Below, piece after piece: positions 46,995 to 58,089 of a stretch of DNA of 64,000 nucleotides (position 1 is its first letter; each line of letters starts with the position of its first letter). The translations under genes and the position numbers were made by a program. Origin of the DNA: Torymus aiolomorphi (lineage: Eukaryota > Arthropoda > Insecta > Hymenoptera > Torymidae); contig CM070873.1 of assembly GCA_036365515.1 (NCBI GenBank), positions 84,837,948-84,901,947 of the forward strand, written 5' to 3'. The notes under the pieces are model-generated. The model ran no database searches. It worked only from the letters and a program-made list of their open reading frames with translations, and was not told where the DNA came from.

Positions 46995-47611
46995 GGTGAA
47001 GTATTCGACAAATCAAATTAGTTTTTTAATGTACATTTACTGCTAATACAAAATTTTGTAGCAAGATAAGTGACATCAAGTCTTCAAATGATACTCAATT
47101 ACAGAATGGCTTACGGTTGCATGATTTTACATTTTTATGGTTTTTATCAATGTTCAACGTGTTGTAGAATTTTTTCCATAGCTCTGGTCATAAACTTTTT
47201 TTTAAAATTAAAAGTATTTTGTCCAAAGAATTGAAAAAAACTTTGGTGAAGAAATTTGGTACTGGCGTAGTCCTTACTTTTAGTCGATGAAGGTATACCA
47301 AAAACCAACCAATCAGAGACTTTCAAAAAGGGTCATAAAAAAATACTGATGTATTCTACAAATGAAATTTTTTCCCAATCAATGTTCTATATAAAAAGTT
47401 TCAAGATTTTGAGTAAAAAAATGAATAAACTTGGATTTTAAGCAAAAATTGCAAAAACTTTAAATTTTCAATGTCGTATAACTTTTTTATTTATGGAAAT
47501 ACAGACCTAAAATTTGAGGAACATATTTTTTTCATAAAAAACTAAAAGTAAACGAGTTTTGAGCGATTTTAAAATTTTGACATGATCAATCACCTGAAAC
47601 ATCCCATATGT
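46995..47611. other. no gene; AT-rich interior of intron E-F
   Basis: No coding signal. Some text (TTGAAAAAAACTTTGG, AAATTTGGTACTGGCGTAG) resembles the internal blocks of the GT-bearing elements. Confidence 0.4.
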
Positions 47612-47766
47612 ATAATTACACACACATATATACTCTAGGTTACTTATACTTTTTATAAGAAACATTTTCCAACTTGTTTCATCAAAAAACATTTAATAGA
47701 AACAGATATTTATTGAAAAAATCATTTTTTATTGTGAACTTCCAGCGTGGATTTAACCCTCAAAAC
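47612..47766. repeat. right copy of the 20-kb-spaced inverted repeat
   Basis: Inverse of 27395-27540, with matched CTCTAGGTTACTT.TACTTTT, TTTCATCAAAA(A/G)AC and TGTGAACTTCC.GCGTGGATTT parts. It lies only 46 bases from the OPLAH exon E donor. Confidence 0.75.
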
Positions 47767-47811
47767 AGCTTGATTATTTTTGTAATATTATAAATGTATT
47801 GTAATACTTAC

Positions 47812-48072
47812 TTGTAAAACACAGGCGTTATCACCGTGAGATCGGGGAGGTGCGAGCCACCAGACGAAGGATGATTCGATAGTATTGAGTCACCCCACTC
47901 GAATTTACCATTGAATGCCTTAATCTGGAATTGCACGGTCTCCTGCATGGCACCCAGGTGCACAGGAATATGCGGCGCGTTTGATACTAATCCGCCATCA
48001 GGGCCGAAGACCGCGCACGAGAAGTCCAGACGCTCCTTAATATTCGTCGATATTGATGTCCTCTGCAAGATC
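47812..48072 (-). CDS. OPLAH: OPLAH exon E, hydantoinase B N-terminal part
   Basis: After a pyrimidine-rich acceptor (TTCTTTTGCAG), one base completes Arg and the exon reads [40 protein letters not shown] and AMQETVQFQ, ending [17 protein letters not shown] plus AA. The KERLDFS, PDG and HIPVHLG motifs are hallmarks of hydantoinase B; the His residues there are expected metal or substrate ligands. Donor GTAAGT at 47811. The next intron is 20.9 kb long. Confidence 0.94.
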
Positions 48073-48600
48073 CTGCAAAAGAAGATGAATGTCACTCTTT
48101 AAGGTTTCAACACTTGTAACGAGAAGTGCACACGCTCCAAAGAAAGGATTTTAACGGGACTTTGAAAATCAATCTCTGATATCTAAAAATGAAGCCCAGT
48201 GTTTCTAATCCAATTCTCTTGAGATATGGGCATTATAATCTCAGATAGGCTTTATCTCGTTAAAAATAATGTCTCTTATATAAACGTTCACTTTGCTGGT
48301 GCCTGGTAGAAATTGACTCTATCAAGAATGGTCAAGAAGTTAGTAAATAAATGTTCGAAAAGGATCAGAAAAAGCGTTTCATCGATGGCCGAAAACTATC
48401 TCTATTTTCTTGCCATTTCGAGTCTGGCTAGTCATTTTCTAGATTATAAATGTGATCAATTTCCACCAGGGGTATTTATGATATGAAATGGGGAAAAATG
48501 ATAAGAGTAGACAGGAAAAGCTTTTAAGCTTTGTTTCGTTTAATGAGTCATATTTTTCATTTATATTGAAGAAAGTATTTTTCATCTACTTTGATAGTTT
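48073..48600. other. start of OPLAH intron D-E, dispersed-repeat fragment
   Basis: 48140-48300 (GGATTTTAACGGGACTTTGA, TATCTAAAAATGAAGCCCAG, GAGATATGGGCATTATAATC) matches the family at 15345 and 4035. No gene. Confidence 0.55.
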
Positions 48601-50033
48601 TTGCTTCCTCATAGAGGAAGCTTTGTAACGGTGAAAAAAATTTTCGAAAAAAAATGTTCAAAAAGATGTTTTAAGGCGATATATGTGTATATTAGTTGAT
48701 TTTGATCATTTTTGTTTTCGTGGGTGTATGTGCGTGTGTGTGTGTGTATATTTGAACTCTTCATATCTCCGAAACGAATCGACCGATTTTCGTCGGGTAA
48801 AGCTTATTCTCTTCGTCTCGCGGGAAAAGAAAGGTACCCTGATGGATTTAAGTTTTTATTGATTTTCTTTTGTTTTATAACCAAAAAACGATTTTGAATT
48901 TTAGTTTTTTTTTTATTTTTTCATATCTTACAGTCATTATTCCATAATATAATAAACTTTTCTTGAAAGGTATTTAAATTACCTATATTTTCCTTTTTTA
49001 AAATTTAAAATATCTTCACTCTGTCAATTGTTATTAAGGAAAACTTTTTTATATTTCATAAATTAATTTCTCAAAAAATATTTTATTTATCGACTTGAAA
49101 TAAATAACGAGTTATTACACTAATTGAAGACTCTATGTGGTTAAAATTTCAAGAGATTATCTTCATTTGTTTTTTAGAAAAAAAATTATTTTCCAAAAAC
49201 GAATTTTGAATTTTAGTTTTTTTGATTTTTTCATATCTTATAGCCATTATTACATAATATAATAAACTTTTCTTGAAAGGTATTTAAATTACCTATATTT
49301 TCCTTTTTTAAAATTTAAAATATCTTCACTCTGTCATTTGTTATTAGGGAAAACTTTTTTATATTTCATAAATTAATTTCTCAAAAAATATTTTTTCTGT
49401 CCTCCGGCCGGAAAGCGCCAACTTCCCAGCCGCTGCGCGAAACGAAGTTGCCGCTTTCCGGCTCCGTCGAGCAGAAAAATAGTATACAGACCTTGGCCAG
49501 TAAAAAAGAAAGACTCAGATCACATGTTTGCCAACCTCGGTTTTGCCTCGGCCGACAATTACATGTGATCTGAGACATTTCTTATTTTTACTGCCTAGGT
49601 GTGTAATATACTATGTTTATCGACTTGAAATTTTAACCAGTTATTACACTAATTTAAGACTATACGTGGTTAAAATTTCAAGAGATTATCTTCATCTGTT
49701 TTTTAGAAAAAAATTATTTTAGAAAAAATTTGCGTTTTCGTTGTCGCACGATAACAAGAGCATAAATTACCCAATCGTCCTAAAATTTGGCACAAATGTA
49801 GCTTTTATATATCTTCAGATCAAGTTCGTTGCCCAAAAAAATCGGTCCATTACGAAAAAAGATATAATGCACAGTTTAATCTGAATCCGAACCCATGACC
49901 CTCTCCTAGTTAGTCTAACCGTACAAGATAAAGTATTAAATTTTAAATATTAGAAGTAAAAATTAATTAAAGGGATCAATCAATAAATTAAGTTTGAGGA
50001 AGCTACGTGCCAATGGATTGGCAGCGGTTTTTT
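48601..50033. mobile_element. second complete copy of the hairpin-ended element, interrupted
   Basis: Left end GCTTCCTCATAGAGGAAGC (48603) followed by TTTGTAACGGTGAAAAAAAT, a short GT run at 48728-48747 and GAATCGACCGATTTTCGTCG. Right end GAGGAAGCTACGTGCCAATG with GATTGGCAGCGG (49997-50026). One internal block (GAATTTTAGTTTTTTT…CTTTTCTTGAAAGGTATTTA) is tandemly duplicated, at 48890 and 49201. Interrupted at 49396-49614. Confidence 0.75.
49396..49614. mobile_element. 219-bp insertion with a 125-bp palindrome
   Basis: Absent from the sister copies, which join AAAAAATATTTT to ATTTATC directly. GC-rich left part (CCTCCGGCCGGAAAGCGCCA). Then a palindrome at about 49488-49612 with CTCAGATCACATGT / ACATGTGATCTGAG arms. 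The CGGCCGGAAAG part recurs near 58230 (CCCCCGGCCGAAAGTACG). Confidence 0.65.
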
Positions 50034-50492
50034 AACCGTTTTCATAACATAAATACTTACGAAATGATAGTCAATAGAAGAGATACAATTTTTTAATAAT
50101 ATAAAGCACATTTAAGATTGGATAGCATATGCATCCAGAAAAAGACCAATTTGATGAACGTATGAATACTGAGCTTCGTTTTTAGTCACCAGAAAGTGAT
50201 CCTCGAAGCCTCGTTCAAATCCGTTTCTTGGAGGGTCTTCACTTTCCTCCTAAATGAATGACAATATATCATCGCGTGGTACGAAGAAAAGCCAACTTGG
50301 AAGTTACAAGCGAAGAAAAGCCAGTTTGACTTGTCTCAGACGAAAAAAAAAGCCAGTTTGGACAAAAAATCCCAACTGCCGACATTTCGCGCGAGAAAAA
50401 TTCAATTCTATTAGCGAAAATACTTTTAAGTACGCGTATTAATAAATAATGTTGTATTATGCTTGTAATTATAATAATAAAATTACTCTTAA
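50034..50492. other. no gene; spacer with short GAAGAAAAGCCA repeat
   Basis: GAAGAAAAGCCAACTTGGAA and GAAGAAAAGCCAGTTTGACT (50283, 50312) and AAAAGCCAGTTTGGAC (50347) form a small imperfect repeat of ~30 bases. Otherwise AT-rich. Confidence 0.45.
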
Positions 50493-50947
50493 TACTATTA
50501 ATAAGTGGTACTAGGAATTTTGAATCAATGTACTGACAGTCAGTACATTAATTCAAGATTCAGTCAGTTCCTGGTTTGTCATTGGCTTTGAACATATGTC
50601 AAAAGCACTGCAACACCGTTCATGAATTAAAAGGTACTCGCAATCACAGGTTTATTGCACTTTCAGATATATCCGAAAAAAGAGCAACGGCTCCGAGCTG
50701 AAGACGCGCATGAGCGCAGCCTTCCAAGCGTTTGATGCAGTAGTGCCGCCGGCCGGGACTACTACGTTCGGCGTTCCTAAGAGTTTTTCTGTATAAGTAT
50801 AGCATAATAAAAGTACAATTACGCGCACACTATCATTTATGAACGACTTATTGCAGTGCTTTTGACAAATGTTCAGAGACAATGATAACAAAAACTGGAA
50901 TTATCAGTGCACTGATTCGGGATTCCTAGAATCGCTTATTAATAGTA
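50493..50947. repeat. foldback repeat with ~150-bp arms
   Basis: TACTATTAATAAG(T/C)G…CTAGGAAT at 50493 is the inverse of the right end ATTCCTAGAATCGCTTATTA / ATAGTA (50923-50947). The arms also share TGTCAAAAGCACTGCAA. GC-rich centre at 50690-50760. It abuts the next element with a shared TA. Confidence 0.7.
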
Positions 50948-51603
50948 CACGGAGAAAAATGTTTGTTGAAAAATTACTATGTTCGCTAGTGATGGGGTGA
51001 CAGACTTGTATTCTGAGCCTATTTAGTATACTTTTAGTAATTATTAATATAATATTGATGAAAAATTAATAGAAATAGCTATAAAATTTACTAAGGTAAC
51101 ATAGTAAAAAATTTGAAAGTGAAAGATTAATATGATATAAAGTAATTTTTAGTACATATTTTGTATAATTTTTGCCAAAAATTTGTCAGAAATTTTACTA
51201 TACTGCATCGTAAATTTCAGACATTTTAATAGGTATAAGAATTTTTACAAGCCAACATAGTAAAAATTGAGTTGTCGTCTGCTAATGGCTGTAGTCGGCG
51301 AGTCAACATAACCTCAAGCTGTACCAGATATAGACGAGTCGAAACACCATACCCGTAAGAACACGTTGGCGCAGCGAGTATAAGAGGGCGGCTTCTGGCC
51401 CAGGGGGCGAAGGTTCGATTCCCGATCACTGCAGATTTTTTCTTTTTCTTGATGGATTTCCACTTTACTTTCCAGTATTGTAAAATTTGATAGAAAACAT
51501 TGTAAAATTTAAAACAATTCAAGTCTGTCACCTTGTTCCCATACAACATAGTAAATTTTCCTAGATAATTTAATAGTTTTTCATAGACTATTTTTTTTCA
51601 GTG
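50948..51603. mobile_element. 656-bp TA-flanked MITE with tRNA-like cassette
   Basis: Left end CACGGAGAAAAATG, right end TTTTTTTTCAGTG, TA on both sides. Inner inverted parts (GGTGACAGACTTG against CAAGTCTGTCACC). It carries a Pol III-like cassette at 51372-51440 and belongs with 55707-56543. Confidence 0.75.
51365..51440 (+). ncRNA. tRNA-like Pol III cassette
   Basis: A box-like TTGGCGCAGCGAGTA, B box GGTTCGATTCC about 33 bases on, then a T-rich terminator (GATTTTTTCTTTTTC). Stems are too poor for a working tRNA. Confidence 0.5.
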
Positions 51604-51605
51604 TA

Positions 51606-52173
51606 TCAATAGTAATTGTATTGTGATAATTAAAATTTACACGCATAATATACAGCATTATTTATCAATACGTATACGTAAAAGTATTTACTCTTGATAA
51701 AATTATTTGCTCTTGAGATGCTAATAATATACTAATGCGTGAAATACTAATTAAATGAGTAATAAAGAAACGTAACTCAGGGAATAAAGGTACAAAGTCT
51801 CTGTTAGAAATTTATCTATCACGAAATGATTAGAAACTCAGTAAGCGAATTGGAAAAGTGGCTAGTGCATAGGCTCCGGTGAAACGCTTTTTCCTATATT
51901 ATTCGCCCATTTCATAGATTGGGAATAGAATCGTACAACCGAAAGAAATTCGTTTCAAATTTACTCCCAGGCGTTAAATTCTAAAGTTTGTATCAACAAA
52001 TACTAAAAATTTCAACAATAAACACAAAGAAAATGGTACATGGTGAAACTAGTATGCAAAGCACATTTTCTTCCTAATGAGCGCAAGTGTTGCACATACT
52101 ATTTTTTTCAATGAGTGTGCAAAATTTGACTTTTTATGTAAGTTTTACGTGTGGATAACCATTTCCCAAAACA
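51606..52173. other. no gene; unassigned
   Basis: 52040-52120 (GGTACATGGTGAAACTAGTA, GTGTGCAAAATTTGAC) resembles the outer part of the foldback ending near 54250. Otherwise nothing. Confidence 0.4.
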
Positions 52174-53131
52174 ACGAAAACTAGCATAACTCATAACTTT
52201 GCGTCAAATACTAGTACAATTCGTAAGATTGCAACAAAAAGTAGCACAATTTGCCAGTTTGCGACGAAAAGTAACGCGATTCACAAGCTTGCCGCGAAAA
52301 CTAGCACTTTGCGCGTGACCGCGATATTTTTTTATTGCGCGTCCATAATTTTTCTTCTGACCTATATCTTTGAAAAATGTATAATGAAAATAAAGAAAAC
52401 CATCATTTTCTATATTACTAACGTAGTCTCTGCAAAAATTCTTTTAAAAAAACTAAAAAACAATTCTGGTAGCGTAGATATCTTTCTAACTGTTACACCC
52501 TGAACAGCGGTAAAACTTTCGAAATATTCAGATTTTCAAAATCTTTTCTTTAACCTTGCGCTTGTATAATGAAACATTAATAAAAGGGGAGATGATGATG
52601 ATTGTAAGTAAAAAAAAATCACTTATTAACATACTTTTCAAAATAAGGTATTAAAATATTTGCAAAATTACAGATCTTTCTTCTTAAATACTTAAATATT
52701 GAATTCAATGAAGGGAATAAGACGCGTTATAGTGTCGTAGATCCTGTAGTTGTGTTTAGTTCTGTTGCCATAGATTCTTTGTCCGGCGACGGACCCCGAG
52801 AGAATTGAAAGAGAGTGAGCTCACGTTTTGTGGTAGCAAAGTAGGGCTTAAGTGAGCGTTGCAATATCCGCAAGACAGTAGAATATATATCATTTATAGA
52901 CTTGCGCTCATCATGTGCGTAATTTAGACTAGTCATGTATTCTTAATCTTGAAACATGCAGGTGATCTCCTGAAACGTGCTAGTTTTCGTTACAAGTAGT
53001 GGAACGTGCTAGTTTTTGCCGCAATCAAGCGGATCGCGCTAGTCAATGGGAATCAATTGGATGTGCTAGTCTTCGCCGCTAACGCTGAAATGGAGTAGTA
53101 TTCGTGGGAAACTGAATCGTGCTAGTTGTAA
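52174..53131. repeat. Foldback-like element whose inverted ends are 30-bp tandem arrays
   Basis: 52174-52313 holds about 4.6 units of a 30-bp repeat (ACGAAAACTAGCATAACTCA and variants, core GAAAACTAGCAC). 52972-53131 holds about five inverted units (core GTGCTAGTTTTCG). The spacer between them is AT-rich with no clear ORF. The arrangement recalls Drosophila FB elements. Confidence 0.6.
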
Positions 53132-53162
53132 GGGGCGTCGACATATATTTGTCACATTTCTA

Positions 53163-54250
53163 AGACGCAGTGCTCAACGCAAATGGTTTCCGCACTAACA
53201 AGGAGTGTATCTCAGATCCGGGTCATGGATCCTCACCAGCTCGCACGATCTTTCTACTTTTACATAAAAATGAAAACCTGTGCGATACTAGACCCTAACG
53301 CTTTGAGGATTCTGAGATACAAGCTCTTGAATTATTTAAAAATTGAATGGCATTTTCCACTAAAATTACAATTTTGGTGGATGAACCTTCCTCTAATACC
53401 TATAAACAATCATACAGACATGATTACTAGCTTGATTATGGCATCACATGGTAAAATGTATAAAAATCTCTAATGAAAGTATCCTTAATTATTTTACATT
53501 ACCTTATTTGATGACGTATGACTTCAAACAAGGTAATGTAAATTTAACAATAGTATTTTTGTGAAAAATTAGAATATATTTTACCACATAAAACCATAAC
53601 TTAAGTGATAATAATGTCTCGATGCTTATTTACAGGTATAAATGCAAGGTGTTATTGCCAAATAAGCAATTTAAGGGCTTTTACGTCATCAAATAAGGTA
53701 ATGTAAAATAATTAAAGATACTTTCATTGGAGATTTTTGTACATTTTACCATTTGATACCATAAGCAAGCTAGTAATCATATCTGTATGCTTGTTTATAG
53801 GTATTAGAGGAAGGTTCATCCGCCAAAACTGTAATTTTAGTGGAAAATACCATTCAATTTTTAAATAATTCAAGAGCTTGTATCTCAGAATCCTCAAAGC
53901 GTTAGGGTCTAGTATCGCACAGGCTTTCATTTTTAGATAAAAGAAGAAAGATTCTGCGAGCTGGTGGTGTATCCGAGATACACTCCTTGTAAGTCTGGAA
54001 AGCATTTGCTTTGCGCAGTGCTCCTATTGGAAATACGACAAATATCTGCTTTCCACGGGCGAAACCTGCATAGAAAATCAAGTTTTGCACACTCGGTTAA
54101 AAAATAGTACATGTCCATACTAGTGCGTCAAAGTGATTTTATTGCCCTCTTTTCACCCTCGCTTCGCTCGGGCGCAAACGCGGGTGACATCACTTTCATA
54201 CACTAGTATCGAACTGTACTATTTTGACACTCCGTGAGCAAAGCTCAATT
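53163..54250. repeat. foldback with ~330-bp arms, ~94% alike
   Basis: 53190-53500 and the inverse of 53700-54010 match closely (GACCCTAACGCTTTGAGGAT, TTGAATTATTTAAAAATTGA, GAACCTTCCTCTAATACCTA). Both arms keep a frame of about 93-96 codons (KMK.CAILDPNALRILRY). I take these as by-products of the palindrome. The right outer part has CACCCTCGCTTCGCTCGGGC (about 54160). Confidence 0.8.
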
Positions 54251-54389
54251 TCAATTATTATTCAAATTAAATAAATTATTCAAATTGAAATGCCATAAAA
54301 AGTTATTTTTATCAACTTCATAATACTGTTTAGTCTATAATTGGCTGGAAATAGAGTAACTTTATTCTAATTATTAATAATAATAATTA

Positions 54390-54657
54390 CATAGGCCCAT
54401 AATAAAAAAAAAGTGGTATGTATCAGAGACTAGACCACCACATTGCCGTGTATTTTCTAAACATGATTTTAAGCTCAGAATAAAAAAATTGTTTTCACTT
54501 GGTCTGTTATGATATCTCAAAATTTTATACCTTAGAATCTCTAAATTCAAACGTGAGGGACGAATCCTGAGCTTAAAATCACGTTTAACGCCAAAATACA
54601 CGGATGTATGGTAGTTCAGTCTCTGGCAGATACCACTATCTTCGTTTTGTGGGCCTG
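54390..54657. repeat. foldback MITE, ~90-bp arms
   Basis: GGCCCATAAT…GTGGTATGTATCAGAGACTA…GATTTTAAGCTCAG pairs with CTGAGCTTAAAATC…TCAGTCTCTGGCAGATACCA…TGTGGGCC. The spacer is about 80 bases. Confidence 0.75.
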
Positions 54658-55198
54658 TATTACAAGTAAAATAAAAATGCAAATTTTTCTTCTAAGAATC
54701 CACCTTTTTCCGGAAAGTTATCTCACATTGGTCTTATTCTTATTTTAATATGTACTTTTACCGTTACTTTTTTCTCTTTTCTATTAATGATAATTAATAG
54801 AATATATTATAATTAATTAGAATCAAATATTTCACTTCTTAGCTTCATTGTATTCTAGTTTCGTTTATACTAATCATTTGTTAGAAAAAAAAAGAAATAT
54901 AAATGTCTTAATTGTAGTCGAAACATTAACGAAATCCCTGCTTTTTATTGAAGTACTTTCATTTAGAAGTTATGGTGGATCAAAATTTATCACAACCGCA
55001 TTGATAAACCTTTTTCAAAAATAGATATATTCCGTCTGAAACATGAAAATTTATCTAAAATCTCGAGTTCAAAAAATTTCACCGTCATAAAGTTTATCTT
55101 TGAGAATGCAAATGTTTTAGCTTACATTTACATAACAAAATTTAAATATTACGTAAAAAGCACTCTGTTTATTTAGCAGCGAAATTAGAAAAACACAC
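54658..55198. other. no gene; AT-rich OPLAH intron
   Basis: Nothing recognisable up to the exon D donor. Confidence 0.5.
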
Positions 55199-55476
55199 CT
55201 GCCCATTTGTTCCGCAATACTCATAAATCGATGAGAAAATATGCTAAGTTGGATGGCATCCAGGTCCGTACTGACTTTTGATTTAAAGCCAGCTCCAATC
55301 TTGATTTTAATATCGCCTCGAAGTGTGATTGATGCGGTACATTCGGGCTCTATTAGAATTGTGCTTAAACTATCCATTATAATAGCTGGGCCATCGATAA
55401 CATGGCCCTGCGATAGAGATTTTAGTTGATATACATCAGTGTTGTGATATCCACCCTCAAAATAAACTTTTGTTTT
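55199..55476 (-). CDS. OPLAH: OPLAH exon D, hydantoinase A/B junction
   Basis: Starts KTKVYFEGGYHNTDVYQLKS, followed by GHVIDGPAIIMDSLSTILIE, and ends LSIFSHRFMSIAEQMG plus AG. The GPAII…STILIEP motif closes hydantoinase A. The SHRF.SIAEQMG motif opens hydantoinase B. Acceptor TTACAG at 55478-55477, donor GTGTGT at 55198. The exon is longer than its longest ATG-initiated frame because the true splice acceptor lies upstream. Confidence 0.93.
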
Positions 55477-55497
55477 CTGTAAACATATGCAATATAA

Positions 55498-55580
55498 TAA
55501 ATGTATGTGTGTGTATGTGCGTGCGTGAGTGCGTACGTGCGTGTGTGCGTGCGTACGTGCGTGCGTGTGTACATGTGTGA
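55498..55580. repeat. GTGC/GT microsatellite
   Basis: GTGTGTATGTGCGTGCGTGA-type run just inside the exon D acceptor, within about 25 bases of it. Confidence 0.9.
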
Positions 55581-55706
55581 GTCAGTATGTTTAATATATT
55601 CACACACATACTATAGTAACTTAGTATACGAAATTTAACTTTAATTTATTACATTAATCACGTGATTAATGTACCAATACACTGTGCATTAATTTTGTTT
55701 AACGTA

Positions 55707-56543
55707 CACGGAGAAAAATGTTATAATAAATTTATTATAAGTATAATAAAAATTACTATATAGTATAGGAAAAGTGTGACATTTCCACTGTATGCTGCAT
55801 TTTTGTTATAACTATATGAATAATTACAACATTTTTAGTAATTTTTATTACAGTGTTGGTTAAAAAGTATTACGACATAAAAGAAAAACGAAATAAAAGA
55901 AATATATTGAAATATATTCTTTTAATTTTAGCCACCCGTCATAAGAAATTTTGTTATCCAATATAGTAAAAATTGCCACAACTATAGTACTTCCTGCGTA
56001 CGTCAAGTAGTGCACATGGTCTAATTGAGGTTATGTACTCCATTGCAATTTCACTTGGCCTTGCTTTTAAGTAAACAAAACTTTGAAAATCTCGATTCAA
56101 TCATTTTATTTTTTATTATGTACATTGATGATGAGTATTTTTTATGTAATTGTAGTTATTCAATATTATCATTTAAGAGATTTTGTAACCAGGGGTTTGA
56201 CATATGTCAGTTCCAAAATTTTGTACTCAAGAATCCTACTTGGGTAAGTGGTTAGCGCGTCCGATTACCATGCTGAGGGTCCCAGGATCGATCCCAACCG
56301 TCGTAAAAAAAAACATTTTATTTCTAATTTTAAATTTATTTTCACATTAAGTATTCTATTAAAATGCAAAAATAGTTCAAAAAATGAAAAAAACATTAAT
56401 TTTTTTAAATTTAGTCAGCCATAAAAATTACTATGTTGTGTAGCAAAAATTATTATAATTTCGATATGTCACAGCGTTCCTATAAAATATAGTAATTTTT
56501 CTCACATTTTATAATAAAATTTATTATAACATTTTTCTCCGTG
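55707..56543. mobile_element. 837-bp TA-flanked MITE with tRNA-like cassette
   Basis: Ends CACGGAGAAAAATGTTATAA and TTATAACATTTTTCTCCGTG are exact inverses for 20 bases. TA lies on both sides (55705-55706, 56544-56545). Repeated TTACTAT(A/G)T and ATTTTTATTACAG parts lie inside. It carries a Pol III-like cassette at 56234-56310. Confidence 0.87.
56234..56310 (+). ncRNA. tRNA-like cassette
   Basis: Reads TTGGGTAAGTGGTTAGCGCG (D-arm/A-box like), then GGATCGATCCC (B box with one change) about 40 bases on. The head is tRNA-derived but does not close a full cloverleaf. It is the same position type as in the 50948 element, with a different tRNA ancestor. Confidence 0.5.
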
Positions 56544-56545
56544 TA

Positions 56546-57104
56546 AGGAAAAACATACACTATATGAAATAATAATAAATTATTATACCAAATTCTTAAA
56601 ATTTACAAGATTAAAATTAATTTCATATTTTTAAAATTTATTTACTCTAATAAGGCGGTCCTTTATATTTTTTAGACCACAATATTCTAAAACACAAATA
56701 GAGAATTATTAATGTTGTATAGAACATATTGAAAATGCTATGTCTCTGCATAAAATGGGTCTAGAAACTTCTAACTTGATTCACTTCATCAGAAATCATG
56801 TCTATTTATAATGAATATATCAATTTATTAATATTCGTTACAATATTGACACTGTTTTCTTTCTTATTTTAGAGAATTTTCGTTTAAAAAATTTAAAGGT
56901 GTAAAACTGCCTTGAATATTTTTGTACACCATTGATAAATAAATAATAACCTTTCCAAACCGTCGTAATCAAACATTCACGATTCACTTGGAATTCTAGT
57001 GTACGTATCATTTCCAAATAAAAATAATTGTTACGTAAGTATCGTGTTCATTATTTACTTTATACTAATGATCACTACATATTCAAGTACACATGTATAC
57101 TTAC
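56546..57104. other. no gene; rest of OPLAH intron C-D
   Basis: AT-rich without visible features. Confidence 0.5.
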
Positions 57105-57243
57105 TTTCTCTGATTTCATGAAATCGTCGGATAATGGTACAATATCATCTTCTAGAACCTCAGTTTTACCTACACCACGTACTCTTATGTCGCAAACTAA
57201 AATTTTTCTATCTGGCATCGTAAACCCAAACTCCTTCTGATAC
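57105..57243 (-). CDS. OPLAH: OPLAH exon C
   Basis: One base completes the Arg codon begun in exon B, then the exon reads YQKEFGFTMPDRKILVCDIR and VRGVGKTEVLEDDIVPLSDD, ending in KSEK. Acceptor AG at 57245-57244; donor GTAAGT at 57104. The block after the GFTMPDR motif is typical of the region just before the second glycine-rich part of 5-oxoprolinase. It ends in phase 0. Confidence 0.92.
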
Positions 57244-57359
57244 CTTTAAGGAGTACGTACCAAGAATTAAACGAACAAAATTTAAATGAATGAACAAAAA
57301 ATATATTTTTATAGTTTTTGTATTTAATTACAAAATTATTAGATTATAAATATAGCTAC

Positions 57360-57582
57360 CTCTTCAAAAATGATGCTTCAAAATCACCGTGCTTTGGACA
57401 AGGTACTCCAGGTTTTCCTTGGGGCTTAGAAGTGCACATCAATGCACAGTCAGTACCTTCGTATCTCAAATGTAAAAAGCATTCTGTTTGAATTCGATCT
57501 TTTGTGAAACCTTGGCTACAGAGTCTTTCGATAACCTGTGATTGCAATGAATCTAGCCTAAAATCCAGTCGAATAAACGATT
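57360..57582 (-). CDS. OPLAH: OPLAH exon B
   Basis: Begins after the acceptor at 57584-57583 and, with the last base of exon A, reads ESFIRLDFRLDSLQSQVIER. It goes on through QTECFLHLRYEGTDCALM, a conserved 5-oxoprolinase block linking the two hydantoinase halves, and ends HGDFEASFLK plus two bases. The donor is GTAGCT at 57359. The following 116-base intron is one of the few here without repeats. Confidence 0.92.
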
Positions 57583-57887
57583 CTGTAATGAACAAGTTCA
57601 AATTATACATACACAAATATTCTTTTGATTCAAAACTGAATACATATTTTAAAATTACAAAATGATTTTAATTATTTTAACAAATTTATTACCTATTATA
57701 TTATTTCAATGTATTCATAACACAAATTAAATTTGAATACATATTTAAAATATTATTTAGTAAATAATTGCTAAAAATGTTTCTTTGGTTAATTACACAT
57801 TACAGAGCAAAATGAGTTCAGAAACTTTATGACTCATACAATTTATGTTGTCACTGATTGTGTTTTTGATTAATTTTAATATTATAC

Positions 57888-58089
57888 CTATGTTATAAGT
57901 TTCAGCGCTGGGCTCTTGAGCTTCCTCAACAACATCAGCTAGTGCCATGCCATATGCCGATAAAATACCGGCATATTTGTGAACGAAAACTGTTTGCATT
58001 CCCAAAGAACGAGCTACTGCACAAGCATGTTGTCCTCCAGCACCACCAAAGCAAGCCAAAACATGACATGACGTATCATGGCCCTTGGC
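57888..58089 (-). CDS. OPLAH: OPLAH exon A, end of hydantoinase A domain
   Basis: The exon opens in phase 0 after an AG acceptor at 58091-58090 and reads [19 protein letters not shown], then [12 protein letters not shown]. This is the glycine-rich, strongly conserved motif near the C-terminal end of the hydantoinase A half of 5-oxoprolinases. It closes with [19 protein letters not shown] and a donor GTATAA at 57887, leaving one base that pairs with the next exon to make a Glu codon. The open frame continues upstream to 58116, but the lysine-rich stretch there is intron. Preceding exons should lie beyond the window or further right than I could trace. Confidence 0.93.

Noticed and set aside
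53183..54005. Two divergent protein-coding genes
   Set aside because: The two frames are the two arms of one palindrome; no start context, splice site or known domain supports a gene.
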